DNA of 64,000 bases, from positions 345,078-409,077 of the forward strand of contig MGYJ01000061.1 in the NCBI GenBank assembly GCA_001801685.1. Direction: 5' to 3'. The position numbers and the translations under genes were made by a program. A model generated the notes under the pieces. That model was not told where the DNA came from and did not search any database. It saw only the letters and a program-made list of their open reading frames with translations. Below, one piece after another: positions 1 to 8,761 of this stretch. The DNA is from Gammaproteobacteria bacterium RIFCSPHIGHO2_12_FULL_63_22 (GTDB taxonomy: Bacteria; Pseudomonadota; Gammaproteobacteria; Xanthomonadales; Xanthomonadaceae). Numbering within the stretch: position 1 is the stretch's first letter; each line of letters starts with the position of its first letter.

Positions 1-8
1 CTGATCGG

Positions 9-1448
9 GTGTCGGGCTTCTTGTCCCATCGCATGATCGAAGGATATGGTGTGAGCGACGCCCTCGTCGACCGCATGTTGCTAGAGTTGCAGCCGAGCAC
101 CTGTATCGTGACGGCGGACCAAGGCAGTGCTGATGAGGCGAGGATTTTTCGCCTCCGGCAGTACGGTCACGATGTCGTCGTCACTGACCATCACGGCATT
201 CCGGTCGAGGGGCCACCCCAGTCCGCCAACGCCGTGGTGAATCCGGTGCGTACTGACAGCCAGTTCCCGGACAAGGCGATTGCTGGCTGTCATACCGCCC
301 TACTGGTCATGGCCGCCGTGCGCGAGGAATTGATTCGCCGCGGGCGAGATGCCAGCCTCCTGCCGCGGGTATCGGATCTGATGGATTTTTGTGCGGTCGG
401 CACCATTGCGGATGCCTCTTGCCTGGGTCAGTCACGCAACAACCGGCTCATCGTGCAACGTGGACTGCGGATTATGAATACGCGGCCGCGCCCGTGTTGG
501 AATGCGCTGCGCCGTTTGATCGGAAAGTCGGGCCACTGGGTTTCGGCGGACATCGCGTTTCAGGTCGCCACCCGCATCAATGCGCGGGGCAGGCTAACTG
601 ACGCAATGCTGGGTGTCGAGTTCCTGTGCGCGACCGATGACGAAGAGGCCTTTCGCTTGGTGGAACAACTGGATGAGAACAACCGAGAGCGGCGCACGAT
701 CGAAAAGGCCTTGACAATGGTGGCCACCGCCGTCGCCCGGCAAGCCGTCGATGCCGGTCGCTCGGGACTGTGCTTATGGCTAGGCGAGGACGCACATCCC
801 GGTGTGCACGGTATCACTGCGAGCCGGATGGTCGAGAAGTTCGGACGACCCACGATTTGTCTATCTCCGATGCACGGCAATCCCATGATCGCTACCGGCT
901 CCATCCGGACCACGCCGACGTTCCATGTGCTCGAAGCCTTGGAATCGATTCGAAAGAGTCATCCGAATTTACTGATCAGCGCGGGCGGCCATCGGGGCGC
1001 AGGCGGTTTGAAAATCCAGCGCAGCAACATCGACGCGCTCGCCGACGCCTGGGACCGTTGCGTGACTGCTTGGTACGGCGATGCCCCGCCCGGGCCGGTG
1101 TTGTTGGTCGATGGACAGCTGGACGCGCCTTGTCTGGAGCATGTGCGTGAGTTATCTGCGCTCGAGCCCTTTGGGCGGGGCTTTGAGTCGGCCGTGTTCT
1201 GGGCCAGGTGGCAAGTGGCGGAGGCGCGATCGATCGGAGACGGAAGCCACTTAAAGCTGAAGCTGTTTAGCAACGGCTGCGCGACAGATGGCGTCTGGTT
1301 TAGTGCCATGGAGCCGGGCGGCGATCCTCCGCTGCGCGCTGGTCAAGTAGCGCGATTGGCGTTTTCCGTTGATGAAAATGTCTACCGCGGCACGAGCCGG
1401 CTTCAAGTGGTCATTCGCGGCATGGATGCTCGAATGGACGGCAGTTGA
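9..1448 (+). CDS. recJ: RecJ-like single-stranded-DNA exonuclease (DHH/DHHA1 family), probably truncated by the window start
   Basis: VVVTDHHG (DHH motif) and SAGGHRGAGG (DHHA1 motif); the upstream catalytic Asp motif is absent, so the N-terminus likely lies outside the window. Confidence 0.85.
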   Translation: MSGFLSHRMIEGYGVSDALVDRMLLELQPSTCIVTADQGSADEARIFRLRQYGHDVVVTDHHGIPVEGPPQSANAVVNPVRTDSQFPDKAIAGCHTALLVMAAVREELIRRGRDASLLPRVSDLMDFCAVGTIADASCLGQSRNNRLIVQRGLRIMNTRPRPCWNALRRLIGKSGHWVSADIAFQVATRINARGRLTDAMLGVEFLCATDDEEAFRLVEQLDENNRERRTIEKALTMVATAVARQAVDAGRSGLCLWLGEDAHPGVHGITASRMVEKFGRPTICLSPMHGNPMIATGSIRTTPTFHVLEALESIRKSHPNLLISAGGHRGAGGLKIQRSNIDALADAWDRCVTAWYGDAPPGPVLLVDGQLDAPCLEHVRELSALEPFGRGFESAVFWARWQVAEARSIGDGSHLKLKLFSNGCATDGVWFSAMEPGGDPPLRAGQVARLAFSVDENVYRGTSRLQVVIRGMDARMDGS

Positions 1449-1464
1449 GGCAAAGCACTGGTGG

Positions 1465-2235
1465 TCAACGCCACTCTTTCCAACCACCCAACGCGTCTAC
1501 ATTGGGCCCTTCATTCCAGTAAATGGGTCCTAACTTGGCCAGGTGGCGGGTGAAGCAACGCCCCAGCGCGCTCTCGGGCAGCGGGTTGCCTGGCGGCAGC
1601 GCGCAGTTCCAGGCCCCGCTCGAGACATTGACGGCCCGCTTGCGCAACTCGCTGTAGATGGCTTCGCGCACGGTGTCGTTGTGATGGCCACTCTGCTGGG
1701 CGATGGACGCGCCTCTGCGGGTCGCGGCCCACCCGCAGTACCGCCATTGGCTGGCCGACAGGCAAAGGTGGCGCAGTTCCTTAAGCACGAATGCGATATC
1801 GGACGCCCACGCGATATCGAACCGATGCTTGGCCAACTGCTGGCCGAAGAAACGCTCAGCCTCGCCGTCCACCAACTCCGTCCACTGCGCCAGGCGCAAT
1901 CCAATGCAGTGGTCATCACGCGGAAATTGATCCAAGTAATCTGCTAGCGCTTCCCGAAGCCAGCAGCGTTCATAGACAGACCAGGTCAGTTTCCACTGCA
2001 GGTGCTCGATTGGCGTTTCTTCTGCGTCCGGCACAACCAGCCAGAGGGCTTCTGGCCACGGCACCTGGATTAGGCCATGCTCGCATAACCGCAGCATCAT
2101 TTTCATGGTCATCCGCCGCGTCGGCGCGACCGGCAAGCGATGCTCCTGTGCCATCAAGAGGGCTGAGAGGGCCAGGCACCCCTGTAGGCCCAAGTCGTCC
2201 ACGGTCTGGAAGGGCGAAGGGGCCATGGATGACAT
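1465..2235 (-). CDS. hypothetical protein
   Basis: 256 aa ORF, convergent with recJ and divergent from the XRE gene; no family recognised. Confidence 0.6.
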   Translation of the reverse strand: MSSMAPSPFQTVDDLGLQGCLALSALLMAQEHRLPVAPTRRMTMKMMLRLCEHGLIQVPWPEALWLVVPDAEETPIEHLQWKLTWSVYERCWLREALADYLDQFPRDDHCIGLRLAQWTELVDGEAERFFGQQLAKHRFDIAWASDIAFVLKELRHLCLSASQWRYCGWAATRRGASIAQQSGHHNDTVREAIYSELRKRAVNVSSGAWNCALPPGNPLPESALGRCFTRHLAKLGPIYWNEGPNVDALGGWKEWR

Positions 2236-2250
2236 ACAGTTGTTCGGGGT

Positions 2251-2265
2251 CTAAGTTTAACTTAG
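2251..2265. promoter_or_regulatory. candidate operator palindrome CTAAGTT-T-AACTTAG in a divergent promoter
   Basis: perfect 7-bp arms around a 1-nt centre, between the divergent 1465-2235 (-) and XRE (+) genes. Confidence 0.5.
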
Positions 2266-2313
2266 TATCGAAACGCGGCGAACTTCTCCATCCTTGTAGC
2301 TAGTCTGGAGGGG

Positions 2314-2664
2314 GTGGAAGTGGCCGCAGTCGTTAATCAACGCCCGATTTTTGCCCGTCGGCTGGCTCAAGCACGGTTACAAAAGGGCTTGTCGCAGACA
2401 GAACTCGGCCTCCGGGTCGGCATGGAGCCTAGCGTGGCCAGCCCGCGTGTGAACCAGTACGAGCACGGCGTCCATGAACCGAAAATCGCGATGGCCAAGA
2501 AACTAGCTGACGCGCTCGGTATCCCTCCAGCCTTTCTTTACTGTGAGGACGAACTGCTAGCCAAGTTGCTGCTGCGCTGGGGCGACCTAACGATCACACA
2601 GAAACGAGCGCTGTTGAAGCAGGCCGGAGTGTCAGGAAAGACGAATCCACCGACAGCTGCTTAG
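2314..2664 (+). CDS. XRE-family helix-turn-helix transcriptional regulator
   Basis: FARRLAQARLQKGLSQTELGLRVG...RVNQYEHGVHEPKIAMAKKLADAL HTH_XRE pattern. Confidence 0.85.
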   Translation: MEVAAVVNQRPIFARRLAQARLQKGLSQTELGLRVGMEPSVASPRVNQYEHGVHEPKIAMAKKLADALGIPPAFLYCEDELLAKLLLRWGDLTITQKRALLKQAGVSGKTNPPTAA

Positions 2665-2726
2665 GGGCGGAATCGATTTGACACTTGTTCCCTTGAGCAA
2701 GGTAGGACAGCATCTGATTCAGCCGG

Positions 2727-2942
2727 TTACCCGCAGCACGATTTCTGCTCCTGGATTGGTGGGCAGGGGACGGTGCCATAAGAGCAGAACACGCAGCAGT
2801 CGCCCGGCTTCGGCCGCAGCAGTGCGCCGCAGCCAAGGCAGTCGTAGAAGAACTGGCAAGCCGTCGTAGGCATCGTCCTCGTGGCCTGGTGCCCGCACTC
2901 CGGGCAGGTAAGCGTGCTCAGCAATAGCAATTCAGCCGCCAT
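2727..2942 (-). CDS. GDCCVxC domain protein associated with mer operons (Cys form)
   Basis: CPECGH...CLGCGALLRPKPGDCCVFCSYGTVPCPPIQ; ATG at 2942 overlaps the merP stop. Confidence 0.8.
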   Translation of the reverse strand: MAAELLLLSTLTCPECGHQATRTMPTTACQFFYDCLGCGALLRPKPGDCCVFCSYGTVPCPPIQEQKSCCG

Positions 2943-3222
2943 CGGTTCGGGCCTTGGCCGGGAAGCCAGCCTCGGTAACAGCGCGGGCAACTGCCGTCAC
3001 CGAGGTTTGAGCCGGATCGAAGGTCACCGTCACCGTCGCCGCGTCGGCATCGACCTGCTTGCCCGTGACGCCCGGGACCTTGTCCAGCGCTTTACCGATG
3101 GTGATGCTACACGCCGCGCAGGTCATGTTCTCCACGTCCAGCACGACCTGCTTCGGCGCTGCGGCCGCTGCCACGCCAACCCACAAAGAAAGCATCAGAC
3201 CCACAAACCCTTTGCTGCGCAT
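2932..3222 (-). CDS. merP: periplasmic mercuric ion-binding protein MerP
   Basis: signal peptide plus HMA motif VENMTCAACSITIGKALDKVPGV; internal ATG at 3222 preferred over the longer ORF. Confidence 0.93.
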   Translation of the reverse strand: MRSKGFVGLMLSLWVGVAAAAAPKQVVLDVENMTCAACSITIGKALDKVPGVTGKQVDADAATVTVTFDPAQTSVTAVARAVTEAGFPAKARTDGG

Positions 3223-3232
3223 CGATACTCTC

Positions 3233-3589
3233 CTAAACAAACCAGACGACGTAATAGGGGAACAGCAACAACAAAACAATGACGCCCGTAGCGAACGATA
3301 ACCAGCCCCGGCGGCGCGCCAGGACCTGCGGGCTGACGCATTCCCCGTCCGTGCGGCATCGCGATGGCGAACCATAGAGGTTCCAGAACGCGAGGGCCAA
3401 GCACAGTAACGTGGCTCCACTGAGCCACGGCCGCCAGGCATCGAGTGTGGTGAAGTTTGCGATCCACGCGCCGCTAATGCCCATCAGCACCAGCACCAGC
3501 GGTGCGACGCAGCACACGGAGGCGCCGATGGCAGCAAGGGATGCAGCAATGATGGCAGGCGTGGTCGACTTGGCGGGTGCGGCGGACAT
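3233..3589 (-). CDS. merT: mercuric ion transporter MerT
   Basis: membrane protein with GASVCCVAPLVLVLMGISGAW and second Cys pair region; adjacent to merP. Confidence 0.93.
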   Translation of the reverse strand: MSAAPAKSTTPAIIAASLAAIGASVCCVAPLVLVLMGISGAWIANFTTLDAWRPWLSGATLLCLALAFWNLYGSPSRCRTDGECVSPQVLARRRGWLSFATGVIVLLLLFPYYVVWFV

Positions 3590-3595
3590 GGGAGC

Positions 3596-3627
3596 ATAAT
3601 AGCTTCCGTACCCGAGTACGGAGTCAA
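3596..3627. promoter_or_regulatory. divergent mer operator/promoter
   Basis: TCCGTAC-CCGA-GTACGGA perfect dyad (3605-3622); on the minus strand TTGACT -35 and TATTAT/CTATTA -10 separated by 19-20 bp. Confidence 0.85.
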
Positions 3628-3630
3628 GCG

Positions 3631-4107
3631 ATGGCCCAACCGACGCTCACGATCAGCCGCTTGGCGGCAACGGCCGACGTCAACGTCGAAACGGTGCGGT
3701 ATTACCAGCGTCGCGGGCTGTTGCCCGAGCCGAAGCGTCCGGCTGGGGGGACACGCCGCTACGGGGCCGGCGAAGTCAGCCGGCTTCAATTCATTCGGCG
3801 CGCCCAGACCATGGGCTTCACTTTGGAGGAGATCGCGGGCCTGCTGGAGCTCAACGGCAAACGCGCTTGTGAGCAAACCCGGCAGTTGACCGAACATAAA
3901 CTCGCGGATGTCCGCAGTCGCCTTCGCGATCTGCGCTTGCTCGAGCGCGAACTCTTGCAACTGTTGCTGAAGTGCAGCGCGGTTCCCGCAGGCGAATGCT
4001 GTCCCACCCTCGACCTGCTCGAGCATGCAGGCAGTCAGCCCCGACAGCGAGTCAACGCCGAGCGCAAACCATTGACCTTGATACGGCGAGCGGGTGCACG
4101 TGGATGA
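3631..4107 (+). CDS. merR: Hg(II)-responsive regulator MerR
   Basis: MerR HTH (VNVETVRYYQRRGLLPEP), metal loop Cys LKCSAVPAGECCP, divergent from merT. Confidence 0.92.
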   Translation: MAQPTLTISRLAATADVNVETVRYYQRRGLLPEPKRPAGGTRRYGAGEVSRLQFIRRAQTMGFTLEEIAGLLELNGKRACEQTRQLTEHKLADVRSRLRDLRLLERELLQLLLKCSAVPAGECCPTLDLLEHAGSQPRQRVNAERKPLTLIRRAGARG

Positions 4108-4225
4108 CGCTGATGGACCGTTTGATCGGAGCCGGAATCTTTCGGCGCCCTCGGTACTGATCGCCCTACCTAGCCCTTGAGGAACACGGGATTCGGTTGA
4201 TGGCCGCTGTTCGCGCTGGCATCAT

Positions 4226-4402
4226 GCACGGGTCGTTGGGGAGTAGTTGCCCTTGGTTTGCGAAGGGGTTTGCGTCAACACACGTGGCCGGTTGGCCATG
4301 GCGCGAACAGTCCTGAACCTGGCAAGACCTTTGACCACGTCATCTCCTCAGGCCGGGGAATGGCGTGGTCAATCTGTCTGCCGGTCGCAGGAGTCACCCG
4401 TG
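4226..4402 (+). promoter_or_regulatory. probable yybP-ykoY (Mn2+) riboswitch
   Basis: CGTTGGGGAGTAG...GCGTCAACA...CCTGGCAAGACCTTTGACCAC...GTGGTCAATCTG resembles the proteobacterial yybP-ykoY core; sits directly upstream of a TMEM165/GDT1 reading frame, a usual target. Confidence 0.75.
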
Positions 4403-4719
4403 GAAGCTTTCTTGGTCTCAACCGGTATTGTTGCCCTTGCCGAAATAGGCGACAAAACCCAGTGGCTCGCCCTCATCCTCGCGGCGCGCTTCCGCAAATC
4501 GGCCCCCACATTCATGGCCATTCTTGCTGCCAAACTGATCAATCACGGCCTGGCCGGTGCGCTGGGTGCCTGGATCACATTGGCGGTCAACCCCGTGGTT
4601 CCCCGGCAGTACTGATCGGCAATTGCATAGCCGTCAAACTGCAGTTGCGGTGGATCCACGGTGTTGCTGCATTCGCGTTCGCAGCTTTCGGGAGATGGGT
4701 GCTTCTCGCCTCGGCGTGA
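4400..4719 (+). pseudogene. TMEM165/GDT1-family (UPF0016) Mn/Ca exporter, internally deleted and frameshifted
   Basis: frame 1: VEAFLVSTGIVALAEIGDKTQWLALILAARFR...NHGLAGALGAWIT; frame 2 continues VPAVLIGNCIAVKLQLRWIHGVAAFAFAAFG, resembling the family C-terminus; the central part and second EΦGD motif are missing. Confidence 0.75.
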
Positions 4720-4745
4720 AATTGTGTAACCGGTCGGCGAATAGC

Positions 4746-5627
4746 TCAGCGATCGGCGATGCGAGTGCTAGCACTAGACGGTACTGAACTCGCGGGTCGA
4801 CGAAATGGCCAACGCAGTTGGTCTACATACCGCTGCGGAAAACCCGCCTCACGCAGCCCGACATCGGCTGCCTGCACGCCATTGGAGCGGTCATGAAAGG
4901 TGCCGAATAGATGATCCCAGAACATCCAGAATTCGCCGAAATTGACCTGTGCGTCCTCGAACTCGCGCTTGTGGTGCCAACGATGGATCTCGCCGACCCC
5001 GAGCAGGTAACGCAGCGGTCCCAAGCGGTAATCGAGGTTGGCGTGTTGGAACGCGAGGTGCACGGTCAACAGCGTCAGCCAGGCGCTGATCACAGCCGGC
5101 GGAGCGCCGAGCCCCACTGCGGTCACGATGCCAGGCGCACCGAGCAACAGCGCACTGAGTGGATGCCGGCGCTCGCCATTTAGCCAGTACAGCCGCTCGG
5201 AACTGTGATGTGTGGCGTGCAAGCGCCAGAGCCAATCGACCCGGTGGCTGAGCCGGTGCATCGCGTATAAACCCAGGTCGATGACGGCACCGGCCAGCAG
5301 CATCTGGATCCAGAGCGGCCAGTGGTGCGGCCAGACCGAGGGCAAGTCTAAACGCAGGGCATGAAGTCCCAGGGCGGTGGCCGACAGCAGGCCGAGATTG
5401 ACCACGGTGTGGACAATGTCAGTGGCCAGGTCGCCATGATCGTGCAACCAGGCTTGTTGGTAGGGTCGCAGGCGCTCCAAGATCGCAACGCTGGCCATCC
5501 CCAGTGCGGCCACCAGTGCGTAGCCAGGCCACGGCGGAAGTTCCCCTGCGGCGATGGGTAGGATCGCGGCGACGCTAGCGCCAACTACAACCGGGTACGC
5601 GGCGAAGCGGATTGCGCTGGAAATCAT
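4746..5627 (-). CDS. sterol desaturase / fatty acid hydroxylase superfamily protein
   Basis: His clusters HRLSH, HATHHS, HRWHH; ATG at 5627. Confidence 0.88.
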   Translation of the reverse strand: MISSAIRFAAYPVVVGASVAAILPIAAGELPPWPGYALVAALGMASVAILERLRPYQQAWLHDHGDLATDIVHTVVNLGLLSATALGLHALRLDLPSVWPHHWPLWIQMLLAGAVIDLGLYAMHRLSHRVDWLWRLHATHHSSERLYWLNGERRHPLSALLLGAPGIVTAVGLGAPPAVISAWLTLLTVHLAFQHANLDYRLGPLRYLLGVGEIHRWHHKREFEDAQVNFGEFWMFWDHLFGTFHDRSNGVQAADVGLREAGFPQRYVDQLRWPFRRPASSVPSSASTRIADR

Positions 5628-5725
5628 GCGATAGCCTCTCAAGATCGTGGCGCCTAGTGTCGGTGCGCGAGCGCGGCCGGACTTGAACGTACTGGCTGTC
5701 TATCGACACCGCTCGGGCAATCGAA

Positions 5726-6148
5726 TCACCGGCGCCGCGCGTCCAGGATGTCGCTCGGGGCCACGCCAAAATGTCGACGCACCGTACGCGTCAAGCGCGC
5801 GGCATCGGCAAAGCCGGCGCCCTGCGGCGCCTGCGTCAGCGAGGTGCCGTTCGCCGCGAGGGTAAACGCACGGCGAAGTCGCAGCCAGCGCAGATAGGGC
5901 CGAATCGGCATTCCCGCCAACTCCCTCATGCGATGGCTGAAACGGCTCGGCGACAGGGCCACTTCTGCCGCTAGGCGCTGGACGCTCCCGTCGAGGTGGG
6001 GGCGATACGGCAACGCGACCTCGCCAGCCGGCGCCACCACCAGTTGCGGGGCGTGATGGGCATGGGTGGCGTCGTCGCCGGCCATGCCCAAAAAGCGAGC
6101 TCGGCGATCTCCCATCGCCGTCTGGCCGGCCCAAGCAGGGGCACGCAT
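5726..6148 (-). CDS. AraC-family transcriptional regulator
   Basis: C-terminal AraC HTH LSPSRFSHRMRELAGMPIRPYLRWLRLRRAFTLAA...GFADAARLTRTVRRHFGVAPSD. Confidence 0.8.
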   Translation of the reverse strand: MRAPAWAGQTAMGDRRARFLGMAGDDATHAHHAPQLVVAPAGEVALPYRPHLDGSVQRLAAEVALSPSRFSHRMRELAGMPIRPYLRWLRLRRAFTLAANGTSLTQAPQGAGFADAARLTRTVRRHFGVAPSDILDARRR

Positions 6149-6349
6149 CTTGGTTCCTGAGTGTTCGGCAGGACCGTATCGTCCGTGCCAATGGTTAGAT
6201 TGTCCTGTTCCCACGCGATCGGGGCGGTAGAGCGCGCTTCGCGTGCTATCCACGGCGGCCGCCGTGGGTAACCTCGCGATGAACGGGTGGAGAACCGACC
6301 AGGCGGCAGTTTGCGCTGCAGCAACCACAACTCCCGTGTCTCGGTTAGT

Positions 6350-6793
6350 ATGCAGCCAATGCGCCGTCCGCCAAGCTGGCTTCATGTGCTACTGAGTTTC
6401 GCCCTTATCTTTAACGGGATAGCGGCAGCTCAGGCCTCGACGCGTATGCTGCTAAAGCATGCAGGCGCCGGGCCCGCGTCGACCGAGGCTCAGGTTCTAG
6501 CGTCTGAAACAGCCAGCCAAGCGCCACCGTGCCACACGGCCACTGCCAAGCCGGCAACTGAGACACCCGCCGTCTCGCAGAACCATCACAACCCGGCTGG
6601 CGACACCAAGCACACCCCCGACTGTTGCAAAGCCGGCGCCTGCCGGTGTCAATGCGTGCACCAGTCTCAAGGCGTCATCGCGATCGAGATTCTGGCCGAG
6701 CCAGCGATCGTGCATACCAGCAGCGTCCGGGCGATGAAGCCGGCGCATGCGGAAGCGTTGCTCCCGCACCTGATCCGACCTCCGATCGGATAA
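6350..6793 (+). CDS. copL: CopL-family metal-binding regulatory protein
   Basis: small exported Cys/His-rich protein (CCKAGACRCQCVHQ) immediately upstream of copAB. Confidence 0.7.
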   Translation: MQPMRRPPSWLHVLLSFALIFNGIAAAQASTRMLLKHAGAGPASTEAQVLASETASQAPPCHTATAKPATETPAVSQNHHNPAGDTKHTPDCCKAGACRCQCVHQSQGVIAIEILAEPAIVHTSSVRAMKPAHAEALLPHLIRPPIG

Positions 6794-6919
6794 GCGTCCC
6801 CCTGCGCCTTTCGGCGCGCTAAGTCGCTGCGCCTACTGCTAACTTGCGGCCGGCGCGGCCGGCTCACGGTTTTCGGCCATCGGCTGACGCCGTTTCCCGA
6901 CGCTTACACGGAGTGTTAC

Positions 6920-8761
6920 ATGTCATCGAATGTTTCCGGATACAACGGCTTGTCCAAGCCGTCCCGTCGCCGCTTTGTGCAAGGCCTCGCCGCGGGCGGG
7001 GCGATTGCAGGCTTGGGTTGGTGGCCAAACACGTCTTGGGCGCAGACCGCGCCGGGCAACAATAATGTCTTGGCGGGCACGGATTTTGAGCTAAACATCG
7101 GCGAGACGCCGATGAATTTCACCGGTCGCACGCGCAACGCGATCACCGTCAACGGCTCGCTGCCGGCGCCGATCCTGCGCTGGCGCGAGGGGACGACGGT
7201 CAACCTGCGCGTGTCGAACCGGCTGCCCGCCAATTCGATCCACGGCCACGAAACTTCGATCCACTGGCACGGCATCTTGCTGCCGGCGAACATGGATGGC
7301 GTGCCTGGACTCAGCTTCAACGGCATCCATCACGGCGAGACGTATCACTATCGCTTCGACGTGCGCCAAGCCGGTACCTACTGGTACCACAGCCACTCTG
7401 CGCTCCAGGAGCAGGCGGGCCTCTATGGTGCGCTGGTTGTCGATGCGGCCGATCCAGAACCTTTCAGCTACGAGCGCGACTACGTCGTGATGCTTTCCGA
7501 CTGGACCGACCTCGCTCCCTCGGCGCTGTTCGCACGGCTGAAGAAGATGTCGGGCCACGACAACTATTACAAGCGCACCGTTGGCGACTTCATACGCGAC
7601 GCGGGGCGCGACGGGCTGGCGGCGACAGTCGCCGACCGCAAGATGTGGGGCGAGATGCGCATGACCCCGACGGATCTGTCGGATGTCAATGCCAATACCT
7701 ACACCTACCTGATGAACGGCACGACCGCGCTCGGCAACTGGACCGGTCTTTACCGCAGTGGCGAGAAGATCCGCCTGCGCTTCATCAATGGGTCGGCCAT
7801 GACCTATTTCGACGTGCGCATTCCCGGGCTGAAGATGACCGTGGTCGCCGCCGATGGGCAGTATGTGCATCCTGTTTCAGTCGACGAGTTCCGCATTGCT
7901 GTGGCGGAAGTCTTCGACGTGATCGTCGAGCCGACGGGCCAGGATGCATTCACCATTTTTGCCCAGGACATGGGCCGCACCGGCTATGTCAGTGGCACGC
8001 TGGCCGTGCGTGACGGGTTGCGTGCACCCGTGCCTGAACTCGACGCACGAACGATCCTGTCGATGGACGACATGGGTCACGGTGGCATGGGCGGCGGGCA
8101 TGACATGGCGTCGATGGCAACTACCCCAGCGACTGCCCCGGCGGCCGACAGCATGGCCGGGATGGATCATTCCGGGATGGACATGTCGGGCAAGAGTGGC
8201 GGCGCCATGGCTGGGATGGACCACGGTGCCGGCGGCATGCAGGCGCACCCGGCCAGCGAAACCGGCAATCCGCTGGTCGACATGCAAACGATGTCTCCGG
8301 TGCCGAAGCTCGCCGATCCCGGCATCGGCTTGCGCGACAACGGCCGCAAGGTATTGAGCTATGCCGACCTCAAGAGCAGCTTTGCCGATCCGGACGGGCG
8401 CGATCCCGGTCGCACGGTCGAACTGCACTTGACCGGCCACATGGAAAAGTTCGCTTGGTCCTTCGACGGCATAAAATTCTCTAGCGCCGAACCCCTGCGG
8501 CTCAACTACGGCGAGCGCATGCGTATCGTGCTGGTGAACGACACGATGATGACGCACCCAATCCACTTGCACGGCATGTGGAGCGATCTGGAAGACGAGC
8601 AGGGCAATTTCCACGTCCGTAAACACACCATCGACATGCCGCCCGGCAGCAAGCGCAGTTATCGCGTGCGCGCCGATGCATTGGGGCGCTGGGCGTATCA
8701 CTGCCATCTGCTCTATCACATGGAAGCGGGAATGATGCGGGAAGTGGAGGTGAAGGAATGA
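6920..8761 (+). CDS. copA: copper resistance multicopper oxidase CopA
   Basis: Tat-like signal SRRRFVQGLAAGGAIAGLG, cupredoxin motifs HWHG, WYHSH, HPIHLHGMW, HCHLLYHMEAGM, Met-rich segment. Confidence 0.95.
   Translation: MSSNVSGYNGLSKPSRRRFVQGLAAGGAIAGLGWWPNTSWAQTAPGNNNVLAGTDFELNIGETPMNFTGRTRNAITVNGSLPAPILRWREGTTVNLRVSNRLPANSIHGHETSIHWHGILLPANMDGVPGLSFNGIHHGETYHYRFDVRQAGTYWYHSHSALQEQAGLYGALVVDAADPEPFSYERDYVVMLSDWTDLAPSALFARLKKMSGHDNYYKRTVGDFIRDAGRDGLAATVADRKMWGEMRMTPTDLSDVNANTYTYLMNGTTALGNWTGLYRSGEKIRLRFINGSAMTYFDVRIPGLKMTVVAADGQYVHPVSVDEFRIAVAEVFDVIVEPTGQDAFTIFAQDMGRTGYVSGTLAVRDGLRAPVPELDARTILSMDDMGHGGMGGGHDMASMATTPATAPAADSMAGMDHSGMDMSGKSGGAMAGMDHGAGGMQAHPASETGNPLVDMQTMSPVPKLADPGIGLRDNGRKVLSYADLKSSFADPDGRDPGRTVELHLTGHMEKFAWSFDGIKFSSAEPLRLNYGERMRIVLVNDTMMTHPIHLHGMWSDLEDEQGNFHVRKHTIDMPPGSKRSYRVRADALGRWAYHCHLLYHMEAGMMREVEVKE

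Noticed and set aside
4718-4731. TGAAATTGTGTAAC shared with ~18518
   Set aside because: A 14-bp match is expected several times by chance in 64 kb; no wider similarity around it
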